Shown piece after piece: positions 43,181-52,739 of a stretch of 64,000 bases of DNA (the stretch's first letter is position 1; each line of letters opens with the position of its first letter). The position numbers and the translations under genes were made by a program. The stretch spans positions 1 to 64,000 of the forward strand of contig NZ_AUCQ01000027.1 in assembly GCF_000429845.1 (NCBI RefSeq), read 5' to 3'. Source of the stretch: Comamonas composti DSM 21721. Its GTDB lineage: Bacteria; Pseudomonadota; Gammaproteobacteria; Burkholderiales; Burkholderiaceae_C. The notes beneath the pieces are model-generated. The model had not been told where the DNA came from, made no database searches, and worked only from the letters and a program-made list of their open reading frames with translations.

Positions 43181-44863
43181 TCAAGCTTGCGCTTCTTGCA
43201 ACAAGCGCCACATCACCTTGCCGCTGCCACTCTTGGGCAGAGCCTTGACGATCTCGACGGCACGCGGGGTCTTGTAGACCGCCATGTTCTCGCGGCACCA
43301 GGCAATGATTTCCTCGGGAGTCGTGGCTTCATGGCCTGCGCGCAGCACGACCACGGCCTTGACCGACTCCCCGCGATAGGCATCGCGCATGGAGATCACG
43401 CAGGCCTCCTGAATCGCAGGGTGGCGGAACATCAGCGACTCCACCTCGGCCGGCCAGACCTTGAAGCCGCTGGCATTGATCATGCGCTTGAGGCGGTCGG
43501 TAATGAAGAAGTAGCCGTCTTCGTCCATATGCCCCAGATCGCCCGTGCGGAAGAAGGACTTGCCGTCGATTTCCATGAAGGACTGGGCCGTGGCCTGCGG
43601 GTTCTTCCAGTAACCTTCGAATACCTGGGGGCCGTGGACCGCGATCTCGCCCTGCTCTCCAACCGACAGCTCGGCTCCGGTATCGGGGTCGATGATGCGC
43701 GCATCCACGCTCATGAACGGAATACCCAGGCATTGCTGCTTGGGATGATCGGGAGGATTGCTGTGCGAGGGCGCCGAGGTCTCGGTCAGACCGTAGCCCT
43801 CGCAGTAGCGCAGCCCATATTGGTCCAGCAGGCGCTGGGCCACGGCCTGGGGCATGGCGGCGCCGCCACCACCAATGTATTTGAGGCTGCTCAGGTCAAA
43901 CTGGGCGAAGTTGGGACTGCCCATGAGGTCGATGACCATGGTGGGGATATTCGTCCAGCTCGTGACCTTGTGCATGGAGATCAGGCGACCCGCAAGCTCC
44001 CTGTCCCAGCGCGGCATCAGCACCAGGGTCGCACCCAGGTAGATCGAGCTGTAGAGCATGGAGACCATGCCCGTGATGTGGAACATGGGAACCACCGCCA
44101 GCACCACGTTGTCGCTGGTGCCCGAGCCCCAGTAGGCCCCGGCCAGTGCATTGTGGTTGACCGAGCGGTGCAAATGCATGCACCCCTTGGGCAGCCCTGT
44201 GGTGCCGCTGGTATATGGCAACACGGCCAGATCGTCGCGCCCCACCACATGCTCGGGAGGCTGGTTCGTACAGGCAAGGGCCTGCTGCCATTCATGGATC
44301 TGACCGTCGTCAAGCTGCGGCAGGGGGCGCTGGGTCAGAAGCCAGTCGCGCCATTGCTCTGGGGGCGCTTCAGGCCCTTCGATGTTGGCATCGAACGCAT
44401 CCGTGAACTGGCTGACCAGCATATGGGCGAGCCGATCCTGTGCAGGCAAGCCGTTGCTGGCCTTGGCCAGTTCGCCGGCAAGATCGGCGGTGGTGATGGC
44501 CAGCTTGGCTCCCGAATCGCTGATGTAGTGAGACAGCTCGGCGGCCGTGTTCATGGGGTTGACGGGCACGACCACGGCATTGGCCCGCAGGATGGCGTAA
44601 TGCGCGAGTATCAGCTGGGTCGTGTTCTGCATGAGCAGGATCACGCGATCGCCGCGCTCAACCCCCAGACCGTGCAGATAGGCGGCCAGCCTTTCGCTGC
44701 CCTCGCAGAGCTCGCGATAACTGGTATCGCGGCCAAAGTAGCGAACGGCCGTCTTGCGCGGATAGCGCGCGGCGTTGACGGCAAGATTTTGCCAGACGCT
44801 GGTTTCGGGAACCGTAATCGAGTGCGGAAGGCGGCTGGGCCAGAATTGGTAATGAGGGCGCAT
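43181..44863 (-). CDS. Fatty-acid--CoA ligase (AMP-binding family)
   Basis: This encodes 560 residues. The P-loop-like YTSGTTGLPKGC (about 217-228), the second core motif GYGLTETSAPSH, FFRTGDLGHMDEDGYFFITDR and the C-terminal catalytic lysine in LPKSGSGKVMWR identify an acyl-adenylate-forming enzyme. Similarity in length and motif order suggests a medium- or long-chain fatty acid CoA ligase. It activates fatty acids for degradation. It converges on prmB and is monocistronic. Substrate chain length is unknown. Confidence 0.9.
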   Translation of the reverse strand: MRPHYQFWPSRLPHSITVPETSVWQNLAVNAARYPRKTAVRYFGRDTSYRELCEGSERLAAYLHGLGVERGDRVILLMQNTTQLILAHYAILRANAVVVPVNPMNTAAELSHYISDSGAKLAITTADLAGELAKASNGLPAQDRLAHMLVSQFTDAFDANIEGPEAPPEQWRDWLLTQRPLPQLDDGQIHEWQQALACTNQPPEHVVGRDDLAVLPYTSGTTGLPKGCMHLHRSVNHNALAGAYWGSGTSDNVVLAVVPMFHITGMVSMLYSSIYLGATLVLMPRWDRELAGRLISMHKVTSWTNIPTMVIDLMGSPNFAQFDLSSLKYIGGGGAAMPQAVAQRLLDQYGLRYCEGYGLTETSAPSHSNPPDHPKQQCLGIPFMSVDARIIDPDTGAELSVGEQGEIAVHGPQVFEGYWKNPQATAQSFMEIDGKSFFRTGDLGHMDEDGYFFITDRLKRMINASGFKVWPAEVESLMFRHPAIQEACVISMRDAYRGESVKAVVVLRAGHEATTPEEIIAWCRENMAVYKTPRAVEIVKALPKSGSGKVMWRLLQEAQA

Positions 44864-44981
44864 AGGGAAAAACCTGATTTGAACCTGCGAAGCCTAGACC
44901 GCAAGTCAGGTCCGGGCATCGGGGAAGCCACCAAGTCAGGGTCGCTTAGGCGACCATCCCTGATTCAGCTCAAGCCCGGTT

Positions 44982-45923
44982 TCAAGCCCCTGGGTCGAAG
45001 TCGTTGACGGCCAATCCCCGGGCATCGACCCTGAGCGCCAGCACTTTGCCCGACAGCGGCAGCTGTGCAATCTCCTGTGCGCTGCGCCCATGGGAGGCCG
45101 AGGTGAGAAACAGCGTCCGACCGTCAGCCCCTCCGAAAGCAGGCATGGTGGGGCAGCGTACCGGCGTGGGATAGCTTTGCACGACACGGCCTTCGGGGGA
45201 GATGCGCAGCACGCGTGCGCCTTCGTACATCGCAACCCATAGATGGCCTTCGCTGTCCACCACTGCACCATCGGGGCGGCCCCCGTAGCCTGCGTCGCCG
45301 GGCAGCCAGCCGTGCGGCTTGGGGTCGAAGCGCATGAAAACGCGCTGCCGGCTGAGCACGGCAGCGTCCACATTGAAGTCCCAGGCGTAAATGCAATGGC
45401 TGGGGGTGTCGGCCCAGTACAAGGTCTTTCCATCGGGCGACCAGGTCAGGCCGTTCCCAGTCAAGGCCTGCCCCGCCTGTTCACGAATATCGGGCGCGGC
45501 ATCTGCTCGCGCATCCAGGCTGTAGAGCGCGGCCAGTCTGGCATCGCGTGGCTCATAGACCGTGCCCACCCAGAAGCGCCCCAGGGCATCGCATTTGCCG
45601 TCGTTGGCACGGGTCGTTGCAGGATCGTAGGGCAGTACGGCAATGCGCTGCACCGGCCCTGCCCATTCGCGCAGGCGGTAAACCCCGTCGCGCATGGCAA
45701 TCACCAGGCCGCCGCCACGCACAGGAGCGATACAGCCGGGCTCGGCATGCAGGTCCATGGACTCCAGGTCTTGCCCATTTTCATTGCATCGGTTGATCCG
45801 GCGGCCCACGATGTCAACCCAATAGAGCTTTCTCTGCTCTGCGTGCCAAAAAGGCGACTCCCCCAAGGCTGCAGCAGGAGCCGCCAAGGGCTGCCAATCC
45901 ATTGAGAGCGTACTTTCAGACAT
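44982..45923 (-). CDS. SMP-30/gluconolactonase-family lactonase
   Basis: This encodes 313 residues from the ATG at 45921-45923, which overlaps the glk stop by one base. The six-bladed propeller metal ligands can be placed in LGESPFWHAEQRKLYWVD (Glu near 22), RANDGKCDALGRFWVGT, TGNGLTWSPDGKTLYWADT and GRPDGAVVDSEGHLWVA. The family hydrolyses sugar lactones. Its position after zwf and glk is where pgl (6-phosphogluconolactonase) is usually found, so this enzyme may open the lactone made by Zwf. An alternative role is gluconolactone or another aldonolactone. Confidence 0.85.
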   Translation of the reverse strand: MSESTLSMDWQPLAAPAAALGESPFWHAEQRKLYWVDIVGRRINRCNENGQDLESMDLHAEPGCIAPVRGGGLVIAMRDGVYRLREWAGPVQRIAVLPYDPATTRANDGKCDALGRFWVGTVYEPRDARLAALYSLDARADAAPDIREQAGQALTGNGLTWSPDGKTLYWADTPSHCIYAWDFNVDAAVLSRQRVFMRFDPKPHGWLPGDAGYGGRPDGAVVDSEGHLWVAMYEGARVLRISPEGRVVQSYPTPVRCPTMPAFGGADGRTLFLTSASHGRSAQEIAQLPLSGKVLALRVDARGLAVNDFDPGA

Positions 45924-46927
45924 CAGCACTCCATTCCCCGTGTATTCGCCATGCCAGCCTGCAACAGCGATTGATCCAAGGCCCGGGCCGCGCCCGCGAG
46001 TGCGGGTGAGACGGGCGAGCAGATGACCCAGGTCGGCACCTCGGCCAGATAGTTTCCCATGCGGCCTTTTTGCTCAAAACGCTCGCGAAATGGGGAGCAC
46101 TCGAAGAAGTCCAGCATGCGCGGCACAATGCCGCCGCCGATGTAAACCCCGGAGCGCGCTCCCAGGGTCAAGGCCAGATTTCCGGCCAGATTGCCCAGCA
46201 GTGCGCAAAACATGGTCAGCGTCTGAGCGCACAGCGCATCGCCGGCCAGCCCGCGCGTGCAGACCTCTCCCGCATCCAGCGGCTCGGGGGCCTGACCGTC
46301 GAGAGCGCAAAGTGCCTCATACATCCAGACCAGGCCGTTGCCGCTGAGCGCTCTTTCCCCGGAGGCATGACCAAAGCGCTGCTGCAGAGCCTGCACCACG
46401 GCCGCCTCTCTTGGCGTGGTTGGCGACAGCGTCACATGGCCCCCCTCACCGCACACCGGCAACCAGCTCGGGCCGCAGGGCAGCAGGCCAGAGACGCCAA
46501 GCCCGGTTCCCGGACCTATGAGCGCCACCGCCTGTCCCTGGACTGCCCTGCCCCCGCCTATCGCATGCAGCTCATGCGGTGGCAGATCTGGAATGGAGAG
46601 CGCGAGCGCAGTGAAGTCATTCAAGACCAGGAGATGATCGAGCTCCATCTGCTCCCTCAATCCTGTCTGCGAAAAGCTCCAGCTGGGACGGTTGGTCAGC
46701 TTGACCAGATCGGAGGTGACCGGCGTTGCCACGCCCATGGCCATGGCAACCGGCCGGGGCAGTCCCGCCCTGCTCAAATAGGCCTGTACAGCCTGGGCCA
46801 CGCCTGCATGCTGCTCACACTCCAGCGTACGCACATGCTGCATGGCCGCATGCTGACTGCCCAGCCAGCCAAAGCGCGCATTCGTACCGCCTATGTCGGC
46901 CACGATACGGGGGTAGGAGTCTTTCAT
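45923..46927 (-). CDS. glk: Glucokinase
   Basis: This encodes 334 residues. The phosphate motif VADIGGTNARFGWL (about 9-22), NDFTALALSIPDL, GPGTGLGVSGLL and the CGEGGHVTLSP segment define the bacterial Glk (ROK-unrelated) family. It phosphorylates glucose to glucose 6-phosphate. Its start overlaps the zwf stop (ATGA). With zwf it sends glucose into the Entner-Doudoroff or pentose route. Confidence 0.93.
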   Translation of the reverse strand: MKDSYPRIVADIGGTNARFGWLGSQHAAMQHVRTLECEQHAGVAQAVQAYLSRAGLPRPVAMAMGVATPVTSDLVKLTNRPSWSFSQTGLREQMELDHLLVLNDFTALALSIPDLPPHELHAIGGGRAVQGQAVALIGPGTGLGVSGLLPCGPSWLPVCGEGGHVTLSPTTPREAAVVQALQQRFGHASGERALSGNGLVWMYEALCALDGQAPEPLDAGEVCTRGLAGDALCAQTLTMFCALLGNLAGNLALTLGARSGVYIGGGIVPRMLDFFECSPFRERFEQKGRMGNYLAEVPTWVICSPVSPALAGAARALDQSLLQAGMANTRGMEC

Positions 46928-48417
46928 GCGAGCTTTTCCTTTGCCTTGCCAAAGCTGTGTTCCCAGGCAAAACCATCGCGCGCCAGCATGACGCTGGCCG
47001 CCTCCGGCCCCCAGGTTCCGGCAGGATAAAAATGTGGCCCCCTGCCATCAGCGCTCCAGTAATCCAGCAGAGGCTGCACCCAGCGCCAGGCCTCCTCCTG
47101 CTCATCGCTGCGCACAAACAGGTTGAGGCGGCCCGCTATCGCGTCCAGAAGCAGGCCTTCATAGGCGCCCACACGCTCGGAGCCAAAGCGCTTGTCAAAA
47201 TCCAGATCCAGATGGGCCGGAGCCAGTGTCTGAACCCCATGCTCGCGCGGCGCGTTGCGCGAGGCCTTGTCCTCGGCCAATAAATGCAACTCCAATCCAT
47301 CCTGGGGCTGGAGCTTGATCACCAGCTTGTTGCTGCCACCGTCCGGCGTTCTCAATATGGGGTGAGGGCTGGGCCGAAAGTTCACCACGATGTTGGCTTC
47401 CCGCGCCGCCATGCGCTTGCCCGTGCGTATGTAAAACGGTACCCCGGCCCAGCGCCAGTTGCCGATCTCCACACGCAAGGCTGCAAAAGTCTCGGTCTGG
47501 CTGTGGGCTGGTACTCCCGCTTCCTCGCGATAGGCCGGAACATGCTGCCCGGCTATGCTGCCCGCCGTGTACTGGCCGCATACCGCATGCTGAGCCAGGG
47601 TCTGGGCTGTCCAGGGCTGCAGACAGCGCAAGGCCTTGAGCTTTTCGTCACGAATAGCCGCAGCCGAGGCATTGATGGGCGGCTCCATGGCCATGGCACA
47701 CAGCAACTGCAATGCATGGTTTTGCACCATGTCGCGCAAGGCCCCGGTACCGTCATAGAAAGCGCCACGCTGTTCCACACCCAGATCCTCGGCAATCGTG
47801 ATCTGAATGTTGGCGATGTGCTCGCGTCGCCACAGGGGCTCGAACAATGCATTGCCAAACCGCAGGGCAAACAGGTTCTGTACCGAGGGCTTGCCCAAGT
47901 AGTGATCTATGCGAAAGACCTGGGACTCATCAAAAAAGCGGCGTACCACCGCATTGATGGCGCGATTGGAATTCAGATCATGGCCTAGAGGCTTTTCGAG
48001 GACGATACGCGTCGATGGCGTCGCCAGGCCCGAAGCCGCCAGTTGTTCGCACACCGTGGTGAAAAGCCCGGGAGCCGTGGCCAGATACATCACCACGGTC
48101 TCCGCACCTCTTGACTGCAGTACCTGGGCAAGCTGCGCATAGTCTTCAGGCTTGGAGAGGTCCATGCGCACAAAGTGCAGCAAGGTCGCAAAGCGCTCGA
48201 ACTCATGCGCCTGCGGGCTTTTTTCACCACCTGTCTTCGCAAGGCGCTGGCGTATGAATTCACGGTAACCGTGATCATCCAGATCATCACGGGCCACGCC
48301 TATGATGCGCCCCCCTGAGGGCAGGCTGCCGTGACGAAAGGCCTGGAACAATCCAGGCAGCAGCTTGCGCCAGGCCAGATCACCGGTACCACCAAACAAA
48401 ACCAGATCAAAGCTCAT
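46924..48417 (-). CDS. zwf: Glucose-6-phosphate 1-dehydrogenase
   Basis: This encodes 497 residues. The nucleotide motif LFGGTGDLAWRKLLPGLF (about 7-24) and the active-site RIDHYLGKPSVQNLFALRF (about 170-188) are diagnostic. It oxidises glucose 6-phosphate to the lactone. It is the first gene of the zwf-glk-lactonase operon; no hexR-like regulator or edd/eda is in the window. Its Rossmann motif has Ala-Trp-Arg where many homologues have Ala-Arg-Arg, which is unremarkable. Confidence 0.96.
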   Translation of the reverse strand: MSFDLVLFGGTGDLAWRKLLPGLFQAFRHGSLPSGGRIIGVARDDLDDHGYREFIRQRLAKTGGEKSPQAHEFERFATLLHFVRMDLSKPEDYAQLAQVLQSRGAETVVMYLATAPGLFTTVCEQLAASGLATPSTRIVLEKPLGHDLNSNRAINAVVRRFFDESQVFRIDHYLGKPSVQNLFALRFGNALFEPLWRREHIANIQITIAEDLGVEQRGAFYDGTGALRDMVQNHALQLLCAMAMEPPINASAAAIRDEKLKALRCLQPWTAQTLAQHAVCGQYTAGSIAGQHVPAYREEAGVPAHSQTETFAALRVEIGNWRWAGVPFYIRTGKRMAAREANIVVNFRPSPHPILRTPDGGSNKLVIKLQPQDGLELHLLAEDKASRNAPREHGVQTLAPAHLDLDFDKRFGSERVGAYEGLLLDAIAGRLNLFVRSDEQEEAWRWVQPLLDYWSADGRGPHFYPAGTWGPEAASVMLARDGFAWEHSFGKAKEKLA

Positions 48418-48613
48418 AAATTCAACTTGGCAATTTCACATCAAAAGACCGAGGACCAACAGCCAGCTCCCAATCAACAAAGACGCTTGGTGGAGGGCCT
48501 GAAGCTTCACCCCGGACACGCGCATACCGTCAAAGTCCGGCCAGACAGCCGGCGCTTCAATGCAGTCGCAAAAAGAGCCATGGCTGCATAGGTATCAAGA
48601 CACGACGGCCTCA

Positions 48614-48878
48614 GAACGTGTTTACGATCTCCTCGGTGCCGCGCCAGTGTCTGTGCGGGATGGGATACAAGGCGCGATACCGCAGCAATAGCATGCTATT
48701 GCGAGGATTCGCAACGCGGTAGACCGCTCGCAAAGGCACTGGCCCGAAGGGTTGGAGCGAAATCGGGCGATTTCTTCGCACTGGCCCTTGCTTGCACCCC
48801 GGCCAAGCTGCGGCCCATCGCTTTGAACTCATCCCGATTGCGTTCCAACGCGGCAGCGTAGAGATCGTAAACACGTTC
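48614..48878. mobile_element. MITE-like element, copy B
   Basis: It is 265 bp long with the same 18-bp terminal inverted repeats as copy A (48614-48631 and 48861-48878) and TCA duplications (48611-48613 and 48879-48881). Differences from copy A cluster in loops and linkers. The GCAATAGC/GCTATTGC hairpin is kept and the TTGGAGCG...CGTTCCAA stem pairs through a G-U. The right TCA is, on the minus strand, the TGA stop codon of the gloA2-like gene. Confidence 0.85.
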
Positions 48879-49295
48879 TCAGGGGTCTGGCAGCGACAGC
48901 CCTGGGCCTCGGGGCTCTTCATACAGTTCCAGCGGCAAACCATCGGGGTCGAAAAAGAACATATAACGCAGCCCTGTCTCAGGATCCACTCTGATTTCCT
49001 CCGCCTTCACTTGCTGCAACTCCAGCCATTCTCTGGATGCTTCCAGATTCGTCACAGCAAATGCGAGATGGCGCAAGCCACAGGCCTCGGGAAAGGAGGC
49101 TCGCGGCGGCGGATCAGGAAAGCTGAACAGCTCGATCTGCCCCCCATTAGCCAAGCCCAAGTTGAGCTTGAACGAGCCTCGCTCAGCTCGGTAAACCTCG
49201 CCGAGCACATGCAACCCCAGGACCTGAGTGTAGAAATTCCTGGAAGCTTGGTAATCGCTGCAGACAATGGCAATGTGATGCACACGCTCAAGCAT
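48879..49295 (-). CDS. VOC-family protein, YaeR/GloA2-like (glyoxalase-I-like)
   Basis: This encodes 138 residues from the ATG at 49293-49295, chosen because YaeR-type proteins begin with an MLxxxVHHIAI pattern as here. The frame extends 10 more codons to an ATG at 49325 without a ribosome binding site. Motifs: VHHIAIVCSDYQASRNFYTQVLGL, GGQIELFSFPDPP, EACGLRHLAFAV and DPDGLPLELYE. It is a small metal-binding vicinal-oxygen-chelate protein possibly acting in detoxification. The stop codon lies exactly in the target duplication of MITE copy B. Confidence 0.85.
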   Translation of the reverse strand: MLERVHHIAIVCSDYQASRNFYTQVLGLHVLGEVYRAERGSFKLNLGLANGGQIELFSFPDPPPRASFPEACGLRHLAFAVTNLEASREWLELQQVKAEEIRVDPETGLRYMFFFDPDGLPLELYEEPRGPGLSLPDP

Positions 49296-49949
49296 CAACC
49301 CCGTGGCATAGTCCTTTTTTCTCATAAATTATCTCGAGCCATTTCGGGAAAATGTGCCAAGTCCATGATTGCAGAAAGTATCTGTGCCGCCACAATGAAA
49401 AACTCATAACAGCAAAAATCTACCAACTTGGGCTGTCCAATCCCTTTCAGCCGGGAATAGTTCCGTCATTGCCAAGCAGCGGTTCATAGGCCTCGCCTGA
49501 CTTTTCGATAGAAGAATTTGCCTGAAAATGCGCTATCACATGAAGATCTTTGCATGGAGAGAGCTTCTTTACAGCAACAGGATGCTAACGCCAAATCAAT
49601 ATAACGTAAAAAAACCAAGCGATTTTATTTGTTAAAAACAACAAGAAATATGATTAACTCGAATCAATATTGTTGATTTTTAAAATATTTGCCAGTTAAC
49701 TTTCATTGTTTAATGAAAATTATTTAGAAGATAGATTGTTTATATGCGATTCAGCCAAGGCATCAGGGAGGTCGTAAAAACGCTCTCTTTGGTGCAGCAG
49801 CCGTATGAACTGCCCTGAGTGAGTGCATTCGGCAAGTCCGTGATTTGCTCAAGAGAAGTAGCTCGTGCAGCCGAACCCCGTACAGCAGTTGGGACTTGGT
49901 GCCAAGAAGAGTTTCAGATGTGCGCTTGCAAAGCCAAGGCGTACATGAT
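49296..49949. other. Gene-poor gap with AT-rich core
   Basis: There is no intact gene in these 654 bases. The stretch 49595-49745 is very AT-rich compared with the surrounding DNA. On the minus strand, 49720-49845 is open for about 40 codons and ends QRERFYDLPDALAESHINNLSSK-stop, which reads like a protein fragment without a start. It may be the eroded end of a lost gene. I see no terminal repeat or tRNA here. Confidence 0.4.
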
Positions 49950-51437
49950 TTAGAGCAGCACGATGTCGTATTGCTCCTGCCCCATGGTAGCTTCTGTCTG
50001 CAAGGAAATGGGCTTGCCGATGAAGTCGGACAAGCCGGCCAGATGCTGGCTTTCTTCGTCCAGAAACATCTCGATCACCATGGTCGAGGCCACGACGCGG
50101 AATTCGCGGGGGTTGAACTGGCGGGCTTCCCGCAGTATTTCGCGCAATACCTCATAGCAGATGCTGCGCACAGTCTTGACATGCCCCTTGCCTTCGCAGG
50201 CGGGGCATGGCTCGCACAGCATATGGGCCAGAGACTCGCGCGTGCGCTTGCGCGTCATCTCCACCAGGCCCAGCTGGGAAAAGCCTCCTGCCATGGTCTT
50301 GACACGATCACGTGACAACTGGCGCTTGAACTCGGACAGAACTTCGCCTTGGTGATCGTCGCGGACCATATCGATGAAGTCCACGATGATGATGCCGCCG
50401 AGATTGCGCAGACGCAGCTGGCGCGCGATCTGCTGCGCAGCTTCCAGGTTGGTCTTGAAGATGGTGTCGTCGAAGTTGCGCGCCCCCACGTAGCCGCCGG
50501 TATTGACATCAATGGTGGTCAAGGCCTCAGTCTGGTCCACGATCAGGTAGCCACCGGACTTGAGGTCCACGCGCCGTCCCAGGGCGCGCACGATTTCCTC
50601 GTCCACGGCATACAAGTCGAAGATCGGACGCTCCCCCTTGTACAACTGCAACTTGGGCACGGCTGCAGGCATGTATTCCTGACCAAAGGTCTTTAGCAGT
50701 GCAAATTGCTCCTGGGAGTCGATGCGGATGCTTTGCGTGTGCTCTCCCACGAGATCGCGCAGCACACGCTGCAGCAGATTCAGGTCCTGGTGCAGCAAAG
50801 ACATGGGAGGCAGACGCAGAGAGGATTCACGAATGCGGCCCCAGGTCTTGCGCAGGTAGGCGATATCGTCGGCGAGTTCGGCATCGCTGGAGTCCTCGCC
50901 GTTGGTGCGCAAGATGAAGCCACCGCCGCCGCCCGCCTCTTTGGTGCCGACCAGGGCTTGCAGGCGCTCGCGTAGCGCATCGCGCTCGCCCTGCGGAATC
51001 TTCTGGGAGATGCCGATGTGGTCGTCCTGAGGCAAGAACACCAGCAGCCGCCCTGCAATGGAGATTTGCGTGGACAGGCGTGCCCCCTTGGTGCCTATGG
51101 GATCCTTGATCACCTGGACCATGATGGTCTGGCCTTCGAACACCTGTTTTTCTATGGGTACGGGCGGCGTGTCCTTGCGCGCAAACATGGGGGCTTCTCC
51201 ACCCTCCTGACGCTGCCAGACATCAGCCACGTGCAAAAAGGCGGCACGCTCAAGACCTATGTCGATGAAGGCCGACTGCATTCCGGGCAGCACACGCGAA
51301 ACCTTGCCCAGATAGATGTTGCCGACCAGGCCGCGCTCCAGGGGGCGCTCCATATGCAGCTCCTGCACAGACCCGCCTTCGATGATGGCGACGCGCGTTT
51401 CCTGGGGCGACCAGTTGATGAGAATGTCTTGTTGCAT
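49950..51437 (-). CDS. rng: Ribonuclease G
   Basis: This encodes 495 residues from the ATG at 51435-51437, matching RNase G length; a longer frame to 51566 overlaps maf and is rejected. The S1 domain near residues 35-125 begins with RPLERGLVGNIYLGKVSRVLPGMQSAFIDIG. The catalytic aspartates fall in TTIDVNTGGYVG and GIIIVDFIDM. The zinc link CEPCPACEGKG follows. It processes 16S rRNA 5' ends and some mRNAs. It lies just after maf on the same strand. Confidence 0.95.
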   Translation of the reverse strand: MQQDILINWSPQETRVAIIEGGSVQELHMERPLERGLVGNIYLGKVSRVLPGMQSAFIDIGLERAAFLHVADVWQRQEGGEAPMFARKDTPPVPIEKQVFEGQTIMVQVIKDPIGTKGARLSTQISIAGRLLVFLPQDDHIGISQKIPQGERDALRERLQALVGTKEAGGGGGFILRTNGEDSSDAELADDIAYLRKTWGRIRESSLRLPPMSLLHQDLNLLQRVLRDLVGEHTQSIRIDSQEQFALLKTFGQEYMPAAVPKLQLYKGERPIFDLYAVDEEIVRALGRRVDLKSGGYLIVDQTEALTTIDVNTGGYVGARNFDDTIFKTNLEAAQQIARQLRLRNLGGIIIVDFIDMVRDDHQGEVLSEFKRQLSRDRVKTMAGGFSQLGLVEMTRKRTRESLAHMLCEPCPACEGKGHVKTVRSICYEVLREILREARQFNPREFRVVASTMVIEMFLDEESQHLAGLSDFIGKPISLQTEATMGQEQYDIVLL

Positions 51438-51562
51438 GGGGCTTTGAGAAATGAGAGGACCATCATGCCTGAAACCCAGGGGCCCAGCAGGCGGAACAGG
51501 GCAAGAGTCAGAGGCCGATCTGTGTGGGATCGGGAGGCGTCTGGTCAGACTCGCACAGCCCG

Positions 51563-52180
51563 TCAATCGGGCAGCATGCCGGCCACACGCAACAACTGGG
51601 CCGTCTCGAACAGTGGCAACCCCATGATGCCCGTATAACTGCCGCTCAAATGGGATACATACTGAGCTGCCGGCCCCTGTATGCCATAGGCTCCTGCCTT
51701 GCCCATGGGCTCGCCGCTGGACACATAGGAGGCTATCTGCGCCTCACTCATGGGCGCAAAGCGCACACACGATACCGAGAGCGCTGTCCAGCGCTGGCCT
51801 CCGTCCTGCAAGGCCACCGCCGTAAGCACCTGGTGCTCTTGCCCGCTGAGCTCGGCCAGCATGCACTTCGCATGCTCGGCATCATCGGGCTTGCCATAGA
51901 TTCTGGAGCCCAAGGCCACCGTGGTATCCGAGCAGAGAATGGGAGCGGCCTCCAGGCTGCGGCGCCCATGGCGGGCCACGGCGGCATCCAGCTTCAGGCC
52001 TGTGACGCGCTGCACATAGGCCTCGGGCGCCTCGCCGGGCAGCACGGCCTCCAGGGCTTCTGCGTCCTCGGCCTGATCTCCCGGGGCATTGGGCAGCAGC
52101 AACTCATGGCGCACGCCCAGTTGCTCCAGCAGTTGGCGCCGGCGCGGACTTTGCGAGGCAAGATAGATAAAGGCCGCCAT
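51563..52180 (-). CDS. maf: Maf-family nucleotide pyrophosphatase
   Basis: This encodes 205 residues. The N-terminal [17 protein letters not shown], then [16 protein letters not shown], and the late [30 protein letters not shown] define Maf/YhdE enzymes, which hydrolyse dTTP/UTP and modified nucleotides. The order maf-rng is conserved in many proteobacteria. A palindromic repeat lies between it and rlmH. Confidence 0.93.
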   Translation of the reverse strand: MAAFIYLASQSPRRRQLLEQLGVRHELLLPNAPGDQAEDAEALEAVLPGEAPEAYVQRVTGLKLDAAVARHGRRSLEAAPILCSDTTVALGSRIYGKPDDAEHAKCMLAELSGQEHQVLTAVALQDGGQRWTALSVSCVRFAPMSEAQIASYVSSGEPMGKAGAYGIQGPAAQYVSHLSGSYTGIMGLPLFETAQLLRVAGMLPD

Positions 52181-52189
52181 GATGATTCA

Positions 52190-52250
52190 ATGAAAATATG
52201 CCTCCAGCCCTTTACCAGAAAGCGCTAGCAGCTATGAAAACAGTAGCGCA
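52190..52250. repeat. AGCGCT-family repeat (copy 6)
   Basis: TTACCAGAAAGCGCTAGCAG with CTATGAAAAC completes one half of the family pattern; the other half is degenerate. It lies between maf and rlmH. Confidence 0.5.
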
Positions 52251-52253
52251 GAG

Positions 52254-52721
52254 CTACTCGCGATGATAGGGGTGGCCGGCATTGACGGACCAGGCGCGGT
52301 ACAGCTGCTCTATGAGCAACACGCGCACCATGGCGTGGGGCAAGGTCAGATCCGACAAGCGAATGCGCTCATGGGCCGAAGCCTTGAATTCCGGATCCAG
52401 CCCATCGGGCCCGCCTATGACCAGAGCTACGTCATCACCTTCGAGCTGCCAGCCCTTGAGCCTCTGGGCCAGGGCCTTGGTCGTCAGGTTGGTGCCACGC
52501 TCATCAAGCACCACGATGCGGTAACCACGCGGAATGGCCGCTTCAATGCGTTTGCGCTCGGCTGCATACAAGGTCTCCACGGTCTTGGAGCCGCGCGGCT
52601 CGGTCTTCACGGGCTTGAGCTCGACCTTGAGCTCGGGCGGAAAGCGCTTGCCGTAGTCGTCATAAGCCGTCTGCGCCCAATCGGGTACATGCAGACCCAC
52701 GGCCACGATGAGAAGCTTCAT
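52254..52721 (-). CDS. rlmH: 23S rRNA (pseudouridine1915-N3) methyltransferase
   Basis: This encodes 155 residues. The SPOUT-fold motifs [27 protein letters not shown] [13 protein letters not shown] and the C-terminal [20 protein letters not shown] identify RlmH. It modifies 23S rRNA helix 69. It follows rsfS by 18 bp, the usual order. Confidence 0.96.
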   Translation of the reverse strand: MKLLIVAVGLHVPDWAQTAYDDYGKRFPPELKVELKPVKTEPRGSKTVETLYAAERKRIEAAIPRGYRIVVLDERGTNLTTKALAQRLKGWQLEGDDVALVIGGPDGLDPEFKASAHERIRLSDLTLPHAMVRVLLIEQLYRAWSVNAGHPYHRE

Positions 52722-52739
52722 GCGAGCCTCAGCACCACA

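Noticed and set aside
43187..45007. 606-codon plus-strand open frame opposite the acyl-CoA synthetase
   Set aside because: Antisense shadow of high-GC codon usage. The minus-strand gene has clear family motifs throughout and the plus frame has no recognisable domain.
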